64,000 nucleotides of DNA, taken from contig NC_135245.1 in the NCBI RefSeq assembly GCF_947623445.1, forward strand, positions 19,475,501-19,539,500. The letters are read 5' to 3'. Each line of letters starts with the position of its first letter. Positions within the stretch are counted from its first letter, which is position 1. The position numbers and the translations under genes are program-made. The notes beneath the pieces are model-generated. The model had not been told where the DNA came from. It saw only the letters and a list, made by a program, of their open reading frames with translations, and did no database searches. Source of the DNA: Clavelina lepadiformis. Lineage: Eukaryota; Chordata; Ascidiacea; Aplousobranchia; Clavelinidae. This document shows, piece after piece, positions 1 to 12,324 of the stretch.

Positions 1-2733
1 ATTTTACGTTTTGACAAATCCTTGCCGACATTCGTCGAGACGGCCATGTTTGTTGTGGAAGAAAAGATTCCTGCTTTTCGGCTCACGTCAACAGTTTTTG
101 GCTGAAATACGACATCGACAACTAATTTAACGCGAACATCCCCTTAATATTTTAAATCTCAATCTACGTGAGAAGCTTCTTGTGCTTAGGATGTTATTTC
201 CGTAGAAGAAAGATTATGTAGAGCAAAAGAGGTAATAATATAACAAAGACATTATAGCAAAATTAATATTATAAAATGATAAACCATACATATAATATAT
301 ATATATACATAGAATTGGTTGATTTCACACAAAATACCATGCATGCAACGTGGCTTCTTGAAACAATTCTTATACCTGCTCTTTGCAGTTAAAGTGAAAA
401 GGAGGGAAATAATAATAATATACGACTGAGTGCGTTATTAATCATTATTGCATCAGCATTAGCACAATAAGTCACCTTCTCTCTTCTTGGGCTTTTGATT
501 ACGCCCAGTCCACCTCTATGCTTATCTTTCGCCTGATTTTTCTGGCAAAATAATGGTTGATTGTTGGAAGCGTCGTCGCGCTGAATAGAGTCGAAGGGAA
601 GATGTATGGGTTGTCGGGATGAGGTGGGATGCTCGAGAGGAAATCTCACGACATCATACAACTCATCCCATTCCTACACGCAAACAATTAACTTCACTGT
701 GAAAAGACCTCATGTTTACGGATAAAACAATAAAAATAGCAAATTTAATAACCGGTTAAGACAATTCAAAAGCACAATTTTAAGGTGGTAGTTGATCAAC
801 TGAGTGACAGTTCATTTGAGTGACACATTGGTAAGTACTGTTCAAACTACAGTAATGGGTTAGGGTTAGGGTCACTCGAATGAATAATTTATGTCATAAT
901 TATGTCACCCAAATACTGTCACTCAAATGAACTGTTACTCAGATGATATACTCCCTTTTAAGGTATAGTATTATTTCAAATGCAGCCAATTGACCTTATT
1001 CTTTGGGAGAAAAAAGTTCATATCGCGAGGCATTGGGGCAAAGTTTTCATCGACACATTTTATCCCGAGCACGCGAGCCTGTCGCACAGACAGGCGGGGG
1101 TCGTACGAGAGGTCAGAGGTGAAGCAATTCTTAACAAGCAAGTTGGCACACAGCCTAATGTTCTTCAGGTGGGAATACTTCCTGAAAATTTAGAACTTGC
1201 ATTATACTTAGAACTTGTACATTATCTGTAACTCACATTTTGAATATATCTAACACTAATTCTTTAACAGTAATGCGACAATTATTTCCTCTTCCTTCAA
1301 ACCTTCTACCAATTCAAACCCAAACATTAAAACTAAACCTTATTGTCGAGTTAGAATTGTTGTGCTACCTGTTCAACATACTGGCATATTAAATAACATA
1401 ATCTACCCTATATAAATAAGATATAATAACCAATTCGTTTACTAAAAAAATTCGTTACTGCAGTTGATCAAAAACACAACATTAACCTGTTAATGTACAT
1501 GGACAGAATGTAATGCAGGTCCAAGACCAGCATAGTCCACTTCTGAGCCAATGGAGCTGGGCCCATGAAATCTTGCTTGGCTCCAAGAGAAGCAAAATGC
1601 TCAACACTGCCTGCAAGTGCAAGTATATGCAACGTGAGTTGACGACAGTTCATAAATTTATGTACTTTGAAGCGAACGCTTTTTAACTTAAAGCTGAAGA
1701 GACTAGTTCACAACTTCAGTTGTGCAAATGATTTATCCAAAGATAGGAAAGTTGACATTACTGCACAACAATTTTTCTGAGGCTTAAGGTAGATTTATAG
1801 TTTTCCAAAAGTTGAAGTGAATCAGATTTAGGTGATCGCACTGTGCAGTGAACAATACAATAATGACCAATACGGACCTTTCGCTGCGTGACATGCGAAT
1901 GGAAACTGCAGCCAAGTTGAAGTGGACTTAAATTCCTTAAAAAGATTAGAGAAAGAAATCCTAACAACGAGACCATCCTCTGCAACTGTGTCAACATGGA
2001 CAACAAAATATTTCGTGGGGATGGGCTGAAAAGAAATTGAAAGTTTCAAGAACAATTCAAGCTTTTTCCAAGCACATACTGTCAAGAAAAGTACTTTGAA
2101 CAAGATGTACAGATATCTCCCGGTTAAACCCAACGACTGTGTTGTTGTTCGAGGAAATTGAATGTAATTTCCTGCTGGCACAGAACCTAGCACCAAAAAA
2201 GGTAAGTCTTCAAATTAAAGTGTTTTTGTCTTTTTAACACATTTTCAAATAGTATGTAATATCCAAGTCAGTTTCCGCAAAACCTTTTTGTACAGACCTT
2301 GAATTTTATAAACTGTACATTTCAATATCTTGTCAATAGTCGACGTGACGTCGCCCTCCTTGCTGGCTTTTTTCCAATCTTCTATTTTAAATTGCTTGAA
2401 CACATTGACATATGGGTGCTGCCACACTGCAAAAAATTACCAACTCATATCGAGATAAAAGTATTAAGAGTGACAAATTCAAATTACAAAACTTCTGAAA
2501 GAAATGCAATGTTTCTTAGACATTGCAATTTAGCACGACAGACAATTTGAAACATGGTATTACCTACAAAATGAATAAAGCAAAAGAAGTCAATAATGAC
2601 CTTCGACCACAAGAACCGGACTGACAACTTGATAATACAAATTTTAATCAATTTGTCATTAACAAACAAGAACATTTACAAAGAAATGAAAATAAAACTT
2701 ACATAATCGTTCTGTTTTCTGAGCAGCATTCAT
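1..2733 (-). CDS. WDR90: WDR90 orthologue, N-terminal part (CFA20/DUF667 domain), 5' end complete, 3' end outside window
   Basis: Exons in transcription order: 2703-2733 (ATG at 2733), 2298-2426, 2095-2186, 1878-2025, 1487-1610, 995-1181, 476-673 and 1-101 (still open at the edge). All splice phases agree. The second exon reads WQHPYVNVFKQFKIEDWKK. Later come SLGLTGRYLYILFK, VRISFSNLFKEFKSTSTWLQ and YSHLKNIRLCANLLVKN, which match the N-terminal CFA20-like domain of WDR90/POC16 from memory. That family is a centriole and cilium wall protein, with WD40 repeats further downstream that would lie outside this window. The EWDELYDVVRFP start of exon 7 matches the end of the human domain. The first exon has a strong gtaagt donor and gives only ten residues before the conserved part, as expected for the family. 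The two last exons (476-673 and 1-101) are less conserved and less certain. Family identity is recognised, not searched. Confidence 0.88.
795..947. mobile_element. Short inverted-repeat element (MITE-like) with a TTAGGG-like core
   Basis: The left arm (795-828) and right arm (914-947) form an imperfect inverted repeat sharing CTGAGTgACAGTTCATTT. Inner copies of GAGTGACA/TGTCACTC are also present. Position 857-871 holds GGGTTAGGGTTAGGG. No open frame is seen. It lies in the WDR90 intron between exons 673 and 995. No clear target-site duplication was found, so the family is unknown. Confidence 0.55.
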
Positions 2734-4390
2734 TTTGATTTCTATTGTCCACGGTTAGGCTGGAGTAATCTTCCAAAGCGCTGACAGTCTGACACCCTCA
2801 GCTCATTTAAGATGTTAACAACTCAATCTGTTGGTGCCACTGCACTATCAAGCAAAACAACCTAATGTCTAATACATAGAGTTTTCTAAGAAACGTCGGA
2901 CATAAAACTTTTAGACTACGCTTGAACTGTGACTGAGAAATATTTGCGTAGATATAAACAGTTAACGACGAAAAATAAACAATACAATTGCATAAAATCG
3001 TTCAAGAATAAGTTTACATCGGGAAAGACTTTATTTTTTGAGCTATGCCCACCACGATTACTTTCTGAGTTCCTAACTACCGCAATTTTCATATTTAATT
3101 GTTTGGTCACCCACGATCTTGCTGAAAACCGCCATACTCAGCAGACCGGTCTGCCAATAGGCTAACAAAACAAAATTTGCTGCTAGCCTAGTATGCAACA
3201 ATCGCGACAAAAACTTTTGCCTACTAGGCTATAAAGCAAAACATGGCATAGAACTACTTGTGTATTGCTTTAGACACCTTAATACTTCATACTGCACAAC
3301 AGGTACCTCTTCTTTTTAACCGTATTACCCGCCAGACCGAATTCGTTAACAATTATCAAAACAAACCGAAATGTCGTTGGTGCGTGACGTCAGAGCATAG
3401 AAATCAGCTTTGTTGGTCTTATCATAGATATTGCATTACAATGCTCTCTTGCACATTAGGGTTGTTTAGAGAAATTTGAAAATTCAATTCAATTAATTTA
3501 AATTCCTTCAAAATTTCCTTGGAGAACAGTTTATAAAAATGATTTGGTAGAGTCATTTAGCCGCGTCACTTTAGTTTCTTCTCTTGGTTTGAAGGTCCAA
3601 AGGGAAAAGGTATACCTGGCACTATGAACCTGGCAGTTAGGCTAAATTAACTTGTAACGTTTCTATAAAAGCTACCCCACTGCGCTAAAATAACTATGTG
3701 ACTGCTTAACATTAACATATGCTTCAGAGACGACATTTTATAGACATACTGCACAACACAATTACACACGTAGATGATTCTCTCTTTAAAAGGCACAATT
3801 CTAATTAGGACTGTAATAATATTGCGAAAATGAGTTTCAACCACAAACCATACCGTGAAATTTAGTTGATTTGCAAATCGCTGTTTAATTTAGGGCAACA
3901 AAATAAACAGACCTGTTACATTACTGGAGGCGGCGAGCACAAGAAACAACCGCTAGGAACATTTGGTGTGCACGTTACCAGCGAGTAATAATTTGAACCA
4001 AGCAAACCATAAGTTTAATTCGTTTGTTTAGGCAAATGCATCTTCTATACAAACATCGCCGGCATAAAGACCTTAAAAAATTATGCCAACTTATGAAATG
4101 TACAGAATATTTCCGAGAAAATGTGCACTTCGATTAACACAAAGTCATAACCAAAGGCACGGTATAATACAACAACAGTGTTTACGTCCAGAATTGAATA
4201 AATTTCGACAAACTATAAATATAATGTTTTTTGAATTAACCTGATGGATAAGCGCTAAGTTATTTAAGTAATTGATTGATACTATAGATATTATACTATT
4301 GATACTATAAATTTGTTTTCAGTTTTTGTTAAATAAATTCTTCTTGTTCGCTCCAGACCGACAAAACGTGGATGACAGTCCTTTCTCCAC
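2734..4390. other. Intergenic spacer between WDR90 and POR
   Basis: AT-rich spacer between the WDR90 start codon and the POR stop codon. It should hold the WDR90 promoter and the POR 3' UTR. I see no coding exon with consistent splice sites and no recognisable RNA gene. The open frames near 2916-3165 and 3258-3479 have no recognisable family features. Confidence 0.5.
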
Positions 4391-7300
4391 TTAAGACCAC
4401 ACATCAGCAGAATATCGCCCTTTGTTCATGAGACCCTTCACAAAATCAGTCGCCTGTTGCTGGCTTTTACCTCCGCACTCTACCACGATATCCACAATGG
4501 CGTCATGCACCTCTCTTGCCATATGACGTGCGTCCCTGCGTCATAATGACGTCATATTTACAATATGAAAGTTAAGAACATTGGTTAATCGAACCTGAAG
4601 CTACTTTATAAAACAATCGGTTAAACGTACCCGCAGACATATATATGTCCGTGGTTTTGAATATTTTCCCACACTGACTGTTTGTTCTCAGCCAGAAGAT
4701 GTTGAACGTAGACTTTTTTGGGGCCGTCGCGGGAAAACGCGATTTTCAGTTCGGTCAAAACATCGTCTTCTTTCCTGAGGTTTCGAAAACACTCAGTAAA
4801 TGCTCCAGATCGAAGCCAGTGGTTGTCATCAATACATATTTCCAAGAGCATGTGTAGTTCGTGGAATAACATCAGGTCAAAAACATACGTTTTCCCAAGT
4901 AATGTTTTCAAATGGGAACAAAAAACAGGGCGCAAGATAAAAAATGCTGCAACAAGCGTAAACGGAACAAGCGTACTGGAAACCAAATGTTCATAGGACT
5001 TGGTAAATATACCACAGCAGTTGCTACTCTAAGAGTTACATTATGCAACTGCTTTTGCATAAAGCAGACTAGAGTTGGTTAAAGAAAAGGTTCTTATTGT
5101 GTGTAACATGTTCTGCTTAAACCTACCTCTCAGTAGCATTGGTGTATGGTACATCTACTTAACTAAGTTATAGCTATAAAGCAATGCAAGACCGTAAAGT
5201 ATCGAGATGGACTTGCCACTTTGTTAAGTGTTCCTCATAAATGAAATCCTCTTCCCGCTTCCGGCATCCAAAGTACAAGGTAGTTTTTCCCACGTCCTTG
5301 CCCGCCTCCTTGTGGTAGGCACGATCCTGAATGAAACCGATAAACGGGGCAAGACCGGTACCTGGCCCCACCATCATGACGGGATGCGACACTTTAAATG
5401 GAAGTCGGAACTGAGACCTGACAACATAATCAAACTAGGATCGGGCAAAATAAGCAACCTAAGCTAGTACAGTCCCTGGTATGGTCTGGTGGGTCAAGCA
5501 ACAAAACTCAATTCCCATTGTTGCAATGACACTTACTCGGTGCAAATGAAACTTGAGACACTAACAGGCAAGAGACAGTTACCATAACTTTATATACAGG
5601 TGCCTTGTTATGTAAGCATAGCGGCTGATGACATACTTTCGGACATATATGGGTACTCGTGGTTGTACGAAAGCCTCGCTGCCCGGTACCGGTATCTTAG
5701 TCTTCAGCCAGTTGGTCGCCACTCCTAAGTTCGTCCTCCCGGATGATGTGTCGTATTCTACGAGGACGGCGCAGATATGGATGCTGGTCGGGTGCATCTG
5801 GTGTTAAAATGGAAACGTTAAATCCAAACGAAATAGAAATAGGATTAAATGGAGTCTGAGTATGTGACGAAACCCTGTTTCGAAACTGAAACGAAACAAC
5901 GTGACTCGTATTGCCAAAGAAAAAAAATTTAAAGTTGTTTATGAAAACTTAACTTGAAAAAAAAACTTAAAATGTGTGAAAAAACTTTAATGCAAAATAC
6001 ACTTTTCTGCCATGAAAAGCAAAAAATGAATGGAAAGAACGCTGAATATGAAAGCGAAAACCCATTGAATAACGCTCAATAACCAACTTAGCCGACATTG
6101 CCCCACTTTAACTGTGAACGTGAGTACACACAGGGGCAAACAGGTTTGCGTTCAGTAAATATTTGTTTTAAAGCATACTTCGTACATTAACCCTAATAGC
6201 TAGTATATACATAGTTGAGAAAGCCGAATTACCGTAACTGGCAGGGAAACCGAGGTGTAACTCGCCAATCGTGCTGTCGTGCGTTTGGTACTTTTGCTGT
6301 GACAAAGACTGACCAAAATGGTTCGAACCAATAACAATCTTTTTACAATTACTGTATTCTCCCAGGGGAGCATGGATGCTACTAGCAAGAGCAAAATTGA
6401 TGGCTGGTCCCGTTAGTGGGCGCCATGGATAACAACAAAGGTCGCTATCAGCGTTAACACATCGATGACGTCATAACAATTTCCCAGCTTTTAAACGAAA
6501 GCTATTACTGTTCACTAATTGGCCGTGTATAGGAAGAGGCCATAGTCCACTTCACCCAAGACCGCATCGTTTGAAAATACTTCCCACAAGGGTTAATATT
6601 GCCGGTGTTGACACATTAGTCCTCCTTCTTTGTCCAAACGTGTTAATGAATTACTACGCATGAAGGGCCTATGTACATGCGATCGACTGACTGGTAAAGA
6701 AATTTTTGGGGCCAGGTTGTGTGACATCATATATGACGTTTATGCCACGTCTTTTGAAATACTGCGTGATAAACCAATAGGCTTTGGCCACGCAGACCAT
6801 GTAGTTGCAACTGGGCTTTCAAACAACTTTCCGCTTATTTTATTCTACGAATGCGCGTGATCTAGTCACAAAATCATATGCGACCCGCGTCTAACCTCCG
6901 CGAATTCGCGACTACATTTGCGTAGCGGTTCTCAGTCACTCTGAAAATAACTTGTACAGCTTAACAAGACCAAGTGTGAAAAATTGCACGCAAGCACTTG
7001 GTTCTATGAGCGCAACTTTCCATGAAATAACGCAAACAAAAAGTTTTTCGTAACATATTAAAAGCGATTCAATGTTAATGGGAGTTGCTAACGAGAGAGA
7101 TTAGTTTCTGATTAGCATTAGATTAGAGATTAGTATTAGAAAAGAGATTACTTTTTGCGACAACATTTAAAACTTCGCAGTTGCACGAAGGACAGTTGTA
7201 AACAAGCGCGTTGCGGTGACAAGTGCGTCGCAATAAAAGATATCGCTTTGGGCATTTCTGTACGAGATTTACATTTTTTCTTCTCTTTACTGGGATGTAG

Positions 7301-10300
7301 TGTCCACACTCTTTTGGCTTGCGAGAACTTTTGAAATGGTCTAATTCACTTACTCAAGCAGCGCTCTTACACAAAATGCGAAGATATTTAAGCAAGCTTA
7401 TATTTGTGCTGCTACTTCAGAAACTTGGGTTTTGATTTAGCAAAATTTTAAGCAACTGCAAAGCGGTCTTTCGTCAAGTAAATATAATACCATCGCAGAT
7501 AAATGTCGACAAATTTTTGAACGTCGTTAGATCCATCAGCATTGCTTCTGCCATCGAAGGACGACGCACTGCGCAGTCCTTTTCTTTTTTGATGGCATAA
7601 CTTCATTGTTGCCAAGCGCCAGGTCATTTTGTGACAAAAGCTGGAAAGCTTTTCTGTTGGATGGTTTGTTATTAACGCACGTGCCCGTGGGAGCATACAA
7701 CTGGGCAGGAAGACGCACCGACATACGCGTGTAGGAAAACGATTTGTCTCCTACTCCTTCACCTTACCCAGTTAAGGAGTTGTTAAAAATGTAATTCAAA
7801 AGGGTTTTTATCGTAACAATAGTTGGAACCTGGGACCGACAGCTCCAGGAAAACTGCCGGGACATTGTTTCCAATCTCTAAAATCTGTTCAGCGTCGAAT
7901 TGAACTTTCTGTGAAATTTTGACGTCTTTTAACTCGACCGTTAGGTGGTTTGTAACTAACACACTGCCTTATCAAATGAAATGGTAGAGACATGATCACT
8001 GCGTAGAATGTTTAGCGGATCAATAGGTCGCCCACCCTGTACTGTCAGATACATGATCAAGGCAGAAGCGGTTTAGAAACTGCGAAACCCCGAACTATAC
8101 GCAGCGGTGCAAAGAACGAGTTCATCTTACCTTGGGCGAAGAAGCGATGGAGTAATAACGAGCTTGCAGATGAGGAAGAAGCTCGCAGATATGATCCATG
8201 GCAGGATTACAGGATGGGACGTCATCTAGGATAGCCAGTAGGTTCCTGCGGGCATCCATCACCCACTCCTGGTACTTTTTCTGCAAATGAAGATGTGATG
8301 AAACCCTAATGAACTGGTAACACGAAGCCGCGTACCGATGTCTTGTCACGTCTACATTGACCGGTCAAAGGTCAATTCCTTGCGCATTGTTGTTTAACAG
8401 GTACGTAGCACACACACTGCGCGTGCATAGTACACACATTTTGCTACTGCCGCTCAACGACAAAATTGGGAATGAGTTAAAACGGAATTGAAAAATTGAA
8501 ACATATTCAAGCTAAGTATAAATAAACACAAGGTTTATCAACTTGGCTGGTTACTTGGCTAAAATCTCTACCTTTCCCTCAGGTGTTGGCGAAGAGAGGA
8601 GTGTGAGAAATTCTTTGTCTTTTTCATCGCTCGTGTATTCGACAAACTCGCTTAAAACATTGGTGCGAAGTGGACTTGAGATGTCCAGGTAATGCAAAAG
8701 CGCTGTTCGAAATGTTGTGGGGCATGGAAAGGGATGACGCTTGCTTGCATCCTCTGATAAAATACATGGGCGTGTGGTTAAAACCGTCAAGTATAAACCA
8801 CGTGGCACTGAGAAAGCGGGTAAAAATTTGTCCGTGGATTTTAAGCAATTCTATTTTTATGATGGATATTGTTACATCCAACTGTTCTTAAAGCCAAGGT
8901 TATAACAAACTCTTTCCACGGAAATTTCAATGCCCGGGATATTTTTAAAACCAAATAGTTAGCTGATGCAAGGTTATCTTGCTGAATACCGTCAATAGCA
9001 TCCAAAGTGAAGAATGTATCCAAATCAACATCAAGTCTCTTTGCTATCTTTTCTACCATCGTGACGTCATTGGTAGGGTAAACTGCAACATGATCGCCAG
9101 CCTCGTATCTTCAAAGCAAATATCTCGTTTAGTGCTTCGTTGAATCAGAATTTGCATAATTTTCGACGCCAGACGATGTAGGAAAATTGTCCAATTTTGA
9201 ATCACTAATAACTTAATGCCGGACACATTTACTGCTACTTACAGCCAGAAATTGCTATGGTGTTCTTACATGAACGAACACTTCTATGCGTTGCCAGCTC
9301 TTACCAGGCCGTTTATCAAAAACTGATTGTACGTTTTCATCGCAGCAGGAATTATCCTGGGGCGCTGGTGGTTACGTTTGATTGGTCAATTGCTGCTACC
9401 ACCACCAATATAGAAAAGTTATCATTGCACCCGCCGCTGTGTAAGCTCACATCTAATTAAGTTTGTTAAACGAAATTCTTCAGAAAATAGTGAGATGTCG
9501 TTTGGTATGTGGGGACCATAACGTAATTAATTCTGTGTGTACGTGAGCCGAGTCTTTCTGTGTACACTAGACGAACGCGAATAACTTAGTTTACGAAAAA
9601 GGTCATTGATCGGAAACGCAGTGGTTCGGGCATAATATGCTTCGCTAAGTCAAAACACTGAAACGACCATACGTGCGGCAATAGTAACTCCATTCAAAAG
9701 TACACGCATCGCAGCCTGCTAAATAAACGGGAAAAACCGCAGATAAAAGAGAGAAAATAGGCCACCAGCAACTTTCATGGACGCTGGAGTGGATGAAACA
9801 GCCACAAAGTCTGGCATTTAACTGTGTTAATTCGTGGCAGAATTTCTAAGCACGTGCTAAATTCCTTAGACGGGAAAGATTCATGATATCACGGAACTAA
9901 ACCTTTAAAATAGCCTGAACGTGTCGTCGTTTATTGTGTGTTGGCCTGGCTTTCATTATGCACGCACTGATGTGTCAAATGTTGTATACGTTACTCCAAA
10001 AAACCGGCGCAATACGTGCACTACGCTGACTATATGCATATTCCGGTTCGTATGTTGTCAAAATAGTCTCAATACCTAATCTTTGTGTCCGTGATGTCGA
10101 ACTCAATGTGCATGCAAGATCGGCCACCGCCTTTGTGGAGTTCTCTGTTCACCAATACAGGTGAAAGATATGGGTTCTTCGCATCATACGGCCTGCAAAA
10201 TAAACAGATGAACAAGGGGATCTAGGCTTTGGTAAGTAGGTTAAGTGAAGTCATTGCATAGGTTCCCTTATAAGGAAGGGAATGTTTGTTTTAAAGGAGA

Positions 10301-12324
10301 AAAGGTGGGTCAGTAGTTCAAGCAAATAGGAGACTTGCGCAACTTTAGAAGCGGGCAAGAAACTTTTTTCCAGGAACTCACGGCCTTTGGTTCTTGTAGG
10401 AATGCAGACGCGCCACTTCACCGCTATAAACAGTCTTCTCGTCAATATCATCTGGTTCGTATTTGGTGAAGGAGTAAGACCGGAACGAGCCTTCCTGCTT
10501 TGAAACTTCAATGCCAAACTTCTCACAAACAGTCGGCCATAGACCTTCCTTCCATGTCACAAAATCCTCTTCAATGCTAAATTCACAAATAAACAAACCG
10601 ATGTTAAAGACTAAATTTAGACTGAAAAAAACCTGTAATAAGGTTAAGTTAAGAAAATACAAAACACAAACTTTGACTCATAACATGAAACTTGTGTATA
10701 TAAACATCAGGATAACTTAGTGATAACTGATAACATATGCTTTGTTCAGACCACAATACTCCTGCACAGCGGCAGGAAATACCACCGCATATGCAGCATC
10801 ATCAAGCCGCTGATTGCTTCACACACACACACAAGTGGCATAAAAAAGAGTTCACTAAACCACAGAGTCACTGACTTTGTGTCATCGTCTCCGAGTCCGA
10901 TCTCATAGACTCTCTCTGCTCCAAGTTCTTCGAGTCTCTTGTCCACATATATTCCCGTTGAATTGTAATGTTCGTAGGTCTTGTTGCCCAGCCCAAACAC
11001 CTTTATGTGACAAAATTAGTTGGTGGTGGATAGTTGGTTTTGATGGTGATAAAGAGGCAGGGTACTCTTGACAGGAGGTAAAGCATTCTCTTTCTGATAA
11101 AACCTTACGCGTTGACGGCTGTCAGTTGTTAACTGAACTTGCATGTAAAAAATAGCATTTTGCCTAATCTGCAACACATGCACTAAGTATATGCCGTAGC
11201 AACATTCAACTTTGCGGAAATACTTACGGCAAATTTGAGTCCGTCGAGTTGTGTATCTCCTTGCTGGAGCCAATCATAGAAATCTTGAGCATTATCGGTG
11301 GGATCACCTTCACCATACGTGGCCATGCAAAAGATGGCGAGAGAATTTTCAATTTGATGAAGTTCCGCTAACTCCTCCATGTTACATTCTGTATGAAATG
11401 TTACACAAACATTTTCAAATTTATTTTTACATATTTCAACATTTTTTTTGCAATACAATATGACATAAAAGAATTGTTCTGAAGCAAATGAATGCTCTGG
11501 AAAAATCTAAGCCGGACACATGTTTGATTAACCTTCAGGGTCGACAGCTAATGCTTTCATTCCATATCTCTGTGCATCTTTTGCCAACCTGGTTGCAAAC
11601 TCTTCAGCCGTACCAGTTTGTGAACCATAGAATATCGCGATGCTTCTGCCCTGAAACAGCATTTTAAAATTGCGGGTTAACAATTAAGTGGACGAATGTT
11701 TTAACAACTAGAAACACTTTCAAATAAATATTAATACAAAATGTATCGTATGTGCTAAACTTGCACTATGGTACACTTTTAACTATGGCAGTAGACAGTC
11801 TAGCTGTAAAATATGTTGGAACACATTTCGTACAGATTTTTTCATTCGAAAGACTATTCCTGAATCTTCGGATTCACTTCTGTTTAATGTTGGTTGTCTG
11901 CAAAAGGGAAATGATAATTAGATATACAACAGTTACAAACAAGAGCATCTACACTAGTTACTGGCTAACTCCACTCTACGTGCAACTTTCGTTGTACATT
12001 GGTTTACTGCTGTGAAATCTGCAGCATATTTTGCGAAGAAAATCGTTCCAGACATTTGTATAGAACATACACAGGAGAATATTTGATTCATTTTCAGCTA
12101 GAGGGCTTTAGCATGTTGATTAGCAGAAAGCAAGATAAATGGAACTACTGTTCACATTTCACGTACACAACAGACAGTCTCTTGAATTCCTCGTCATTCG
12201 GTTTTTCATCTTTTCTAAAGAAGAACCAATAAACTACGAATCCTATAAGCGCAGAGAGCAAAAACAAATCAAAGGTTGACATCATTGGTGCCGGTTCTTC
12301 TGCAATTTCTTCGGTACCAGGCAT
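4391..12324 (-). CDS. POR: NADPH-cytochrome P450 reductase, complete, 14 exons, 673 aa
   Basis: Diflavin reductase of the endoplasmic reticulum that passes electrons from NADPH through FAD and FMN to cytochrome P450s and haem oxygenase. Exons in order: 12167-12324, 11834-11879, 11533-11650, 11228-11388, 10876-11000, 10382-10576, 10076-10192, 8990-9108, 8572-8753, 8131-8280, 5637-5797, 5217-5417, 4631-4774, 4391-4535; total 2022 nt including the stop. An N-terminal membrane anchor spans about residues 16-36. The FMN site is FYGSQTGTAEEF near 75-86. FAD contacts are RYYSIASS near 448 and GVAT near 482. The NADPH loop is VGPGTGLAPF near 527, and YVCGDAR and the C-terminal DVWS (Trp672) complete the active site. 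Length is close to the vertebrate enzyme (about 677-680 aa). The 46-nt exon 2 was placed by phase and by its KKSGRSIAIFYG junction. The intron at 4775-5216 has a GC donor. This is a confident orthologue. Confidence 0.97.

Noticed and set aside
980-1231. Plus-strand open frames of 83 and 67 codons
   Set aside because: They are antisense to WDR90 exon 6 (995-1181), whose minus-strand frame has correct splice sites and family similarity.
6200-6394. Minus-strand 64-codon frame inside a POR intron, considered as an extra POR exon
   Set aside because: The reductase alignment is already continuous from exon to exon around it and no residues are missing.
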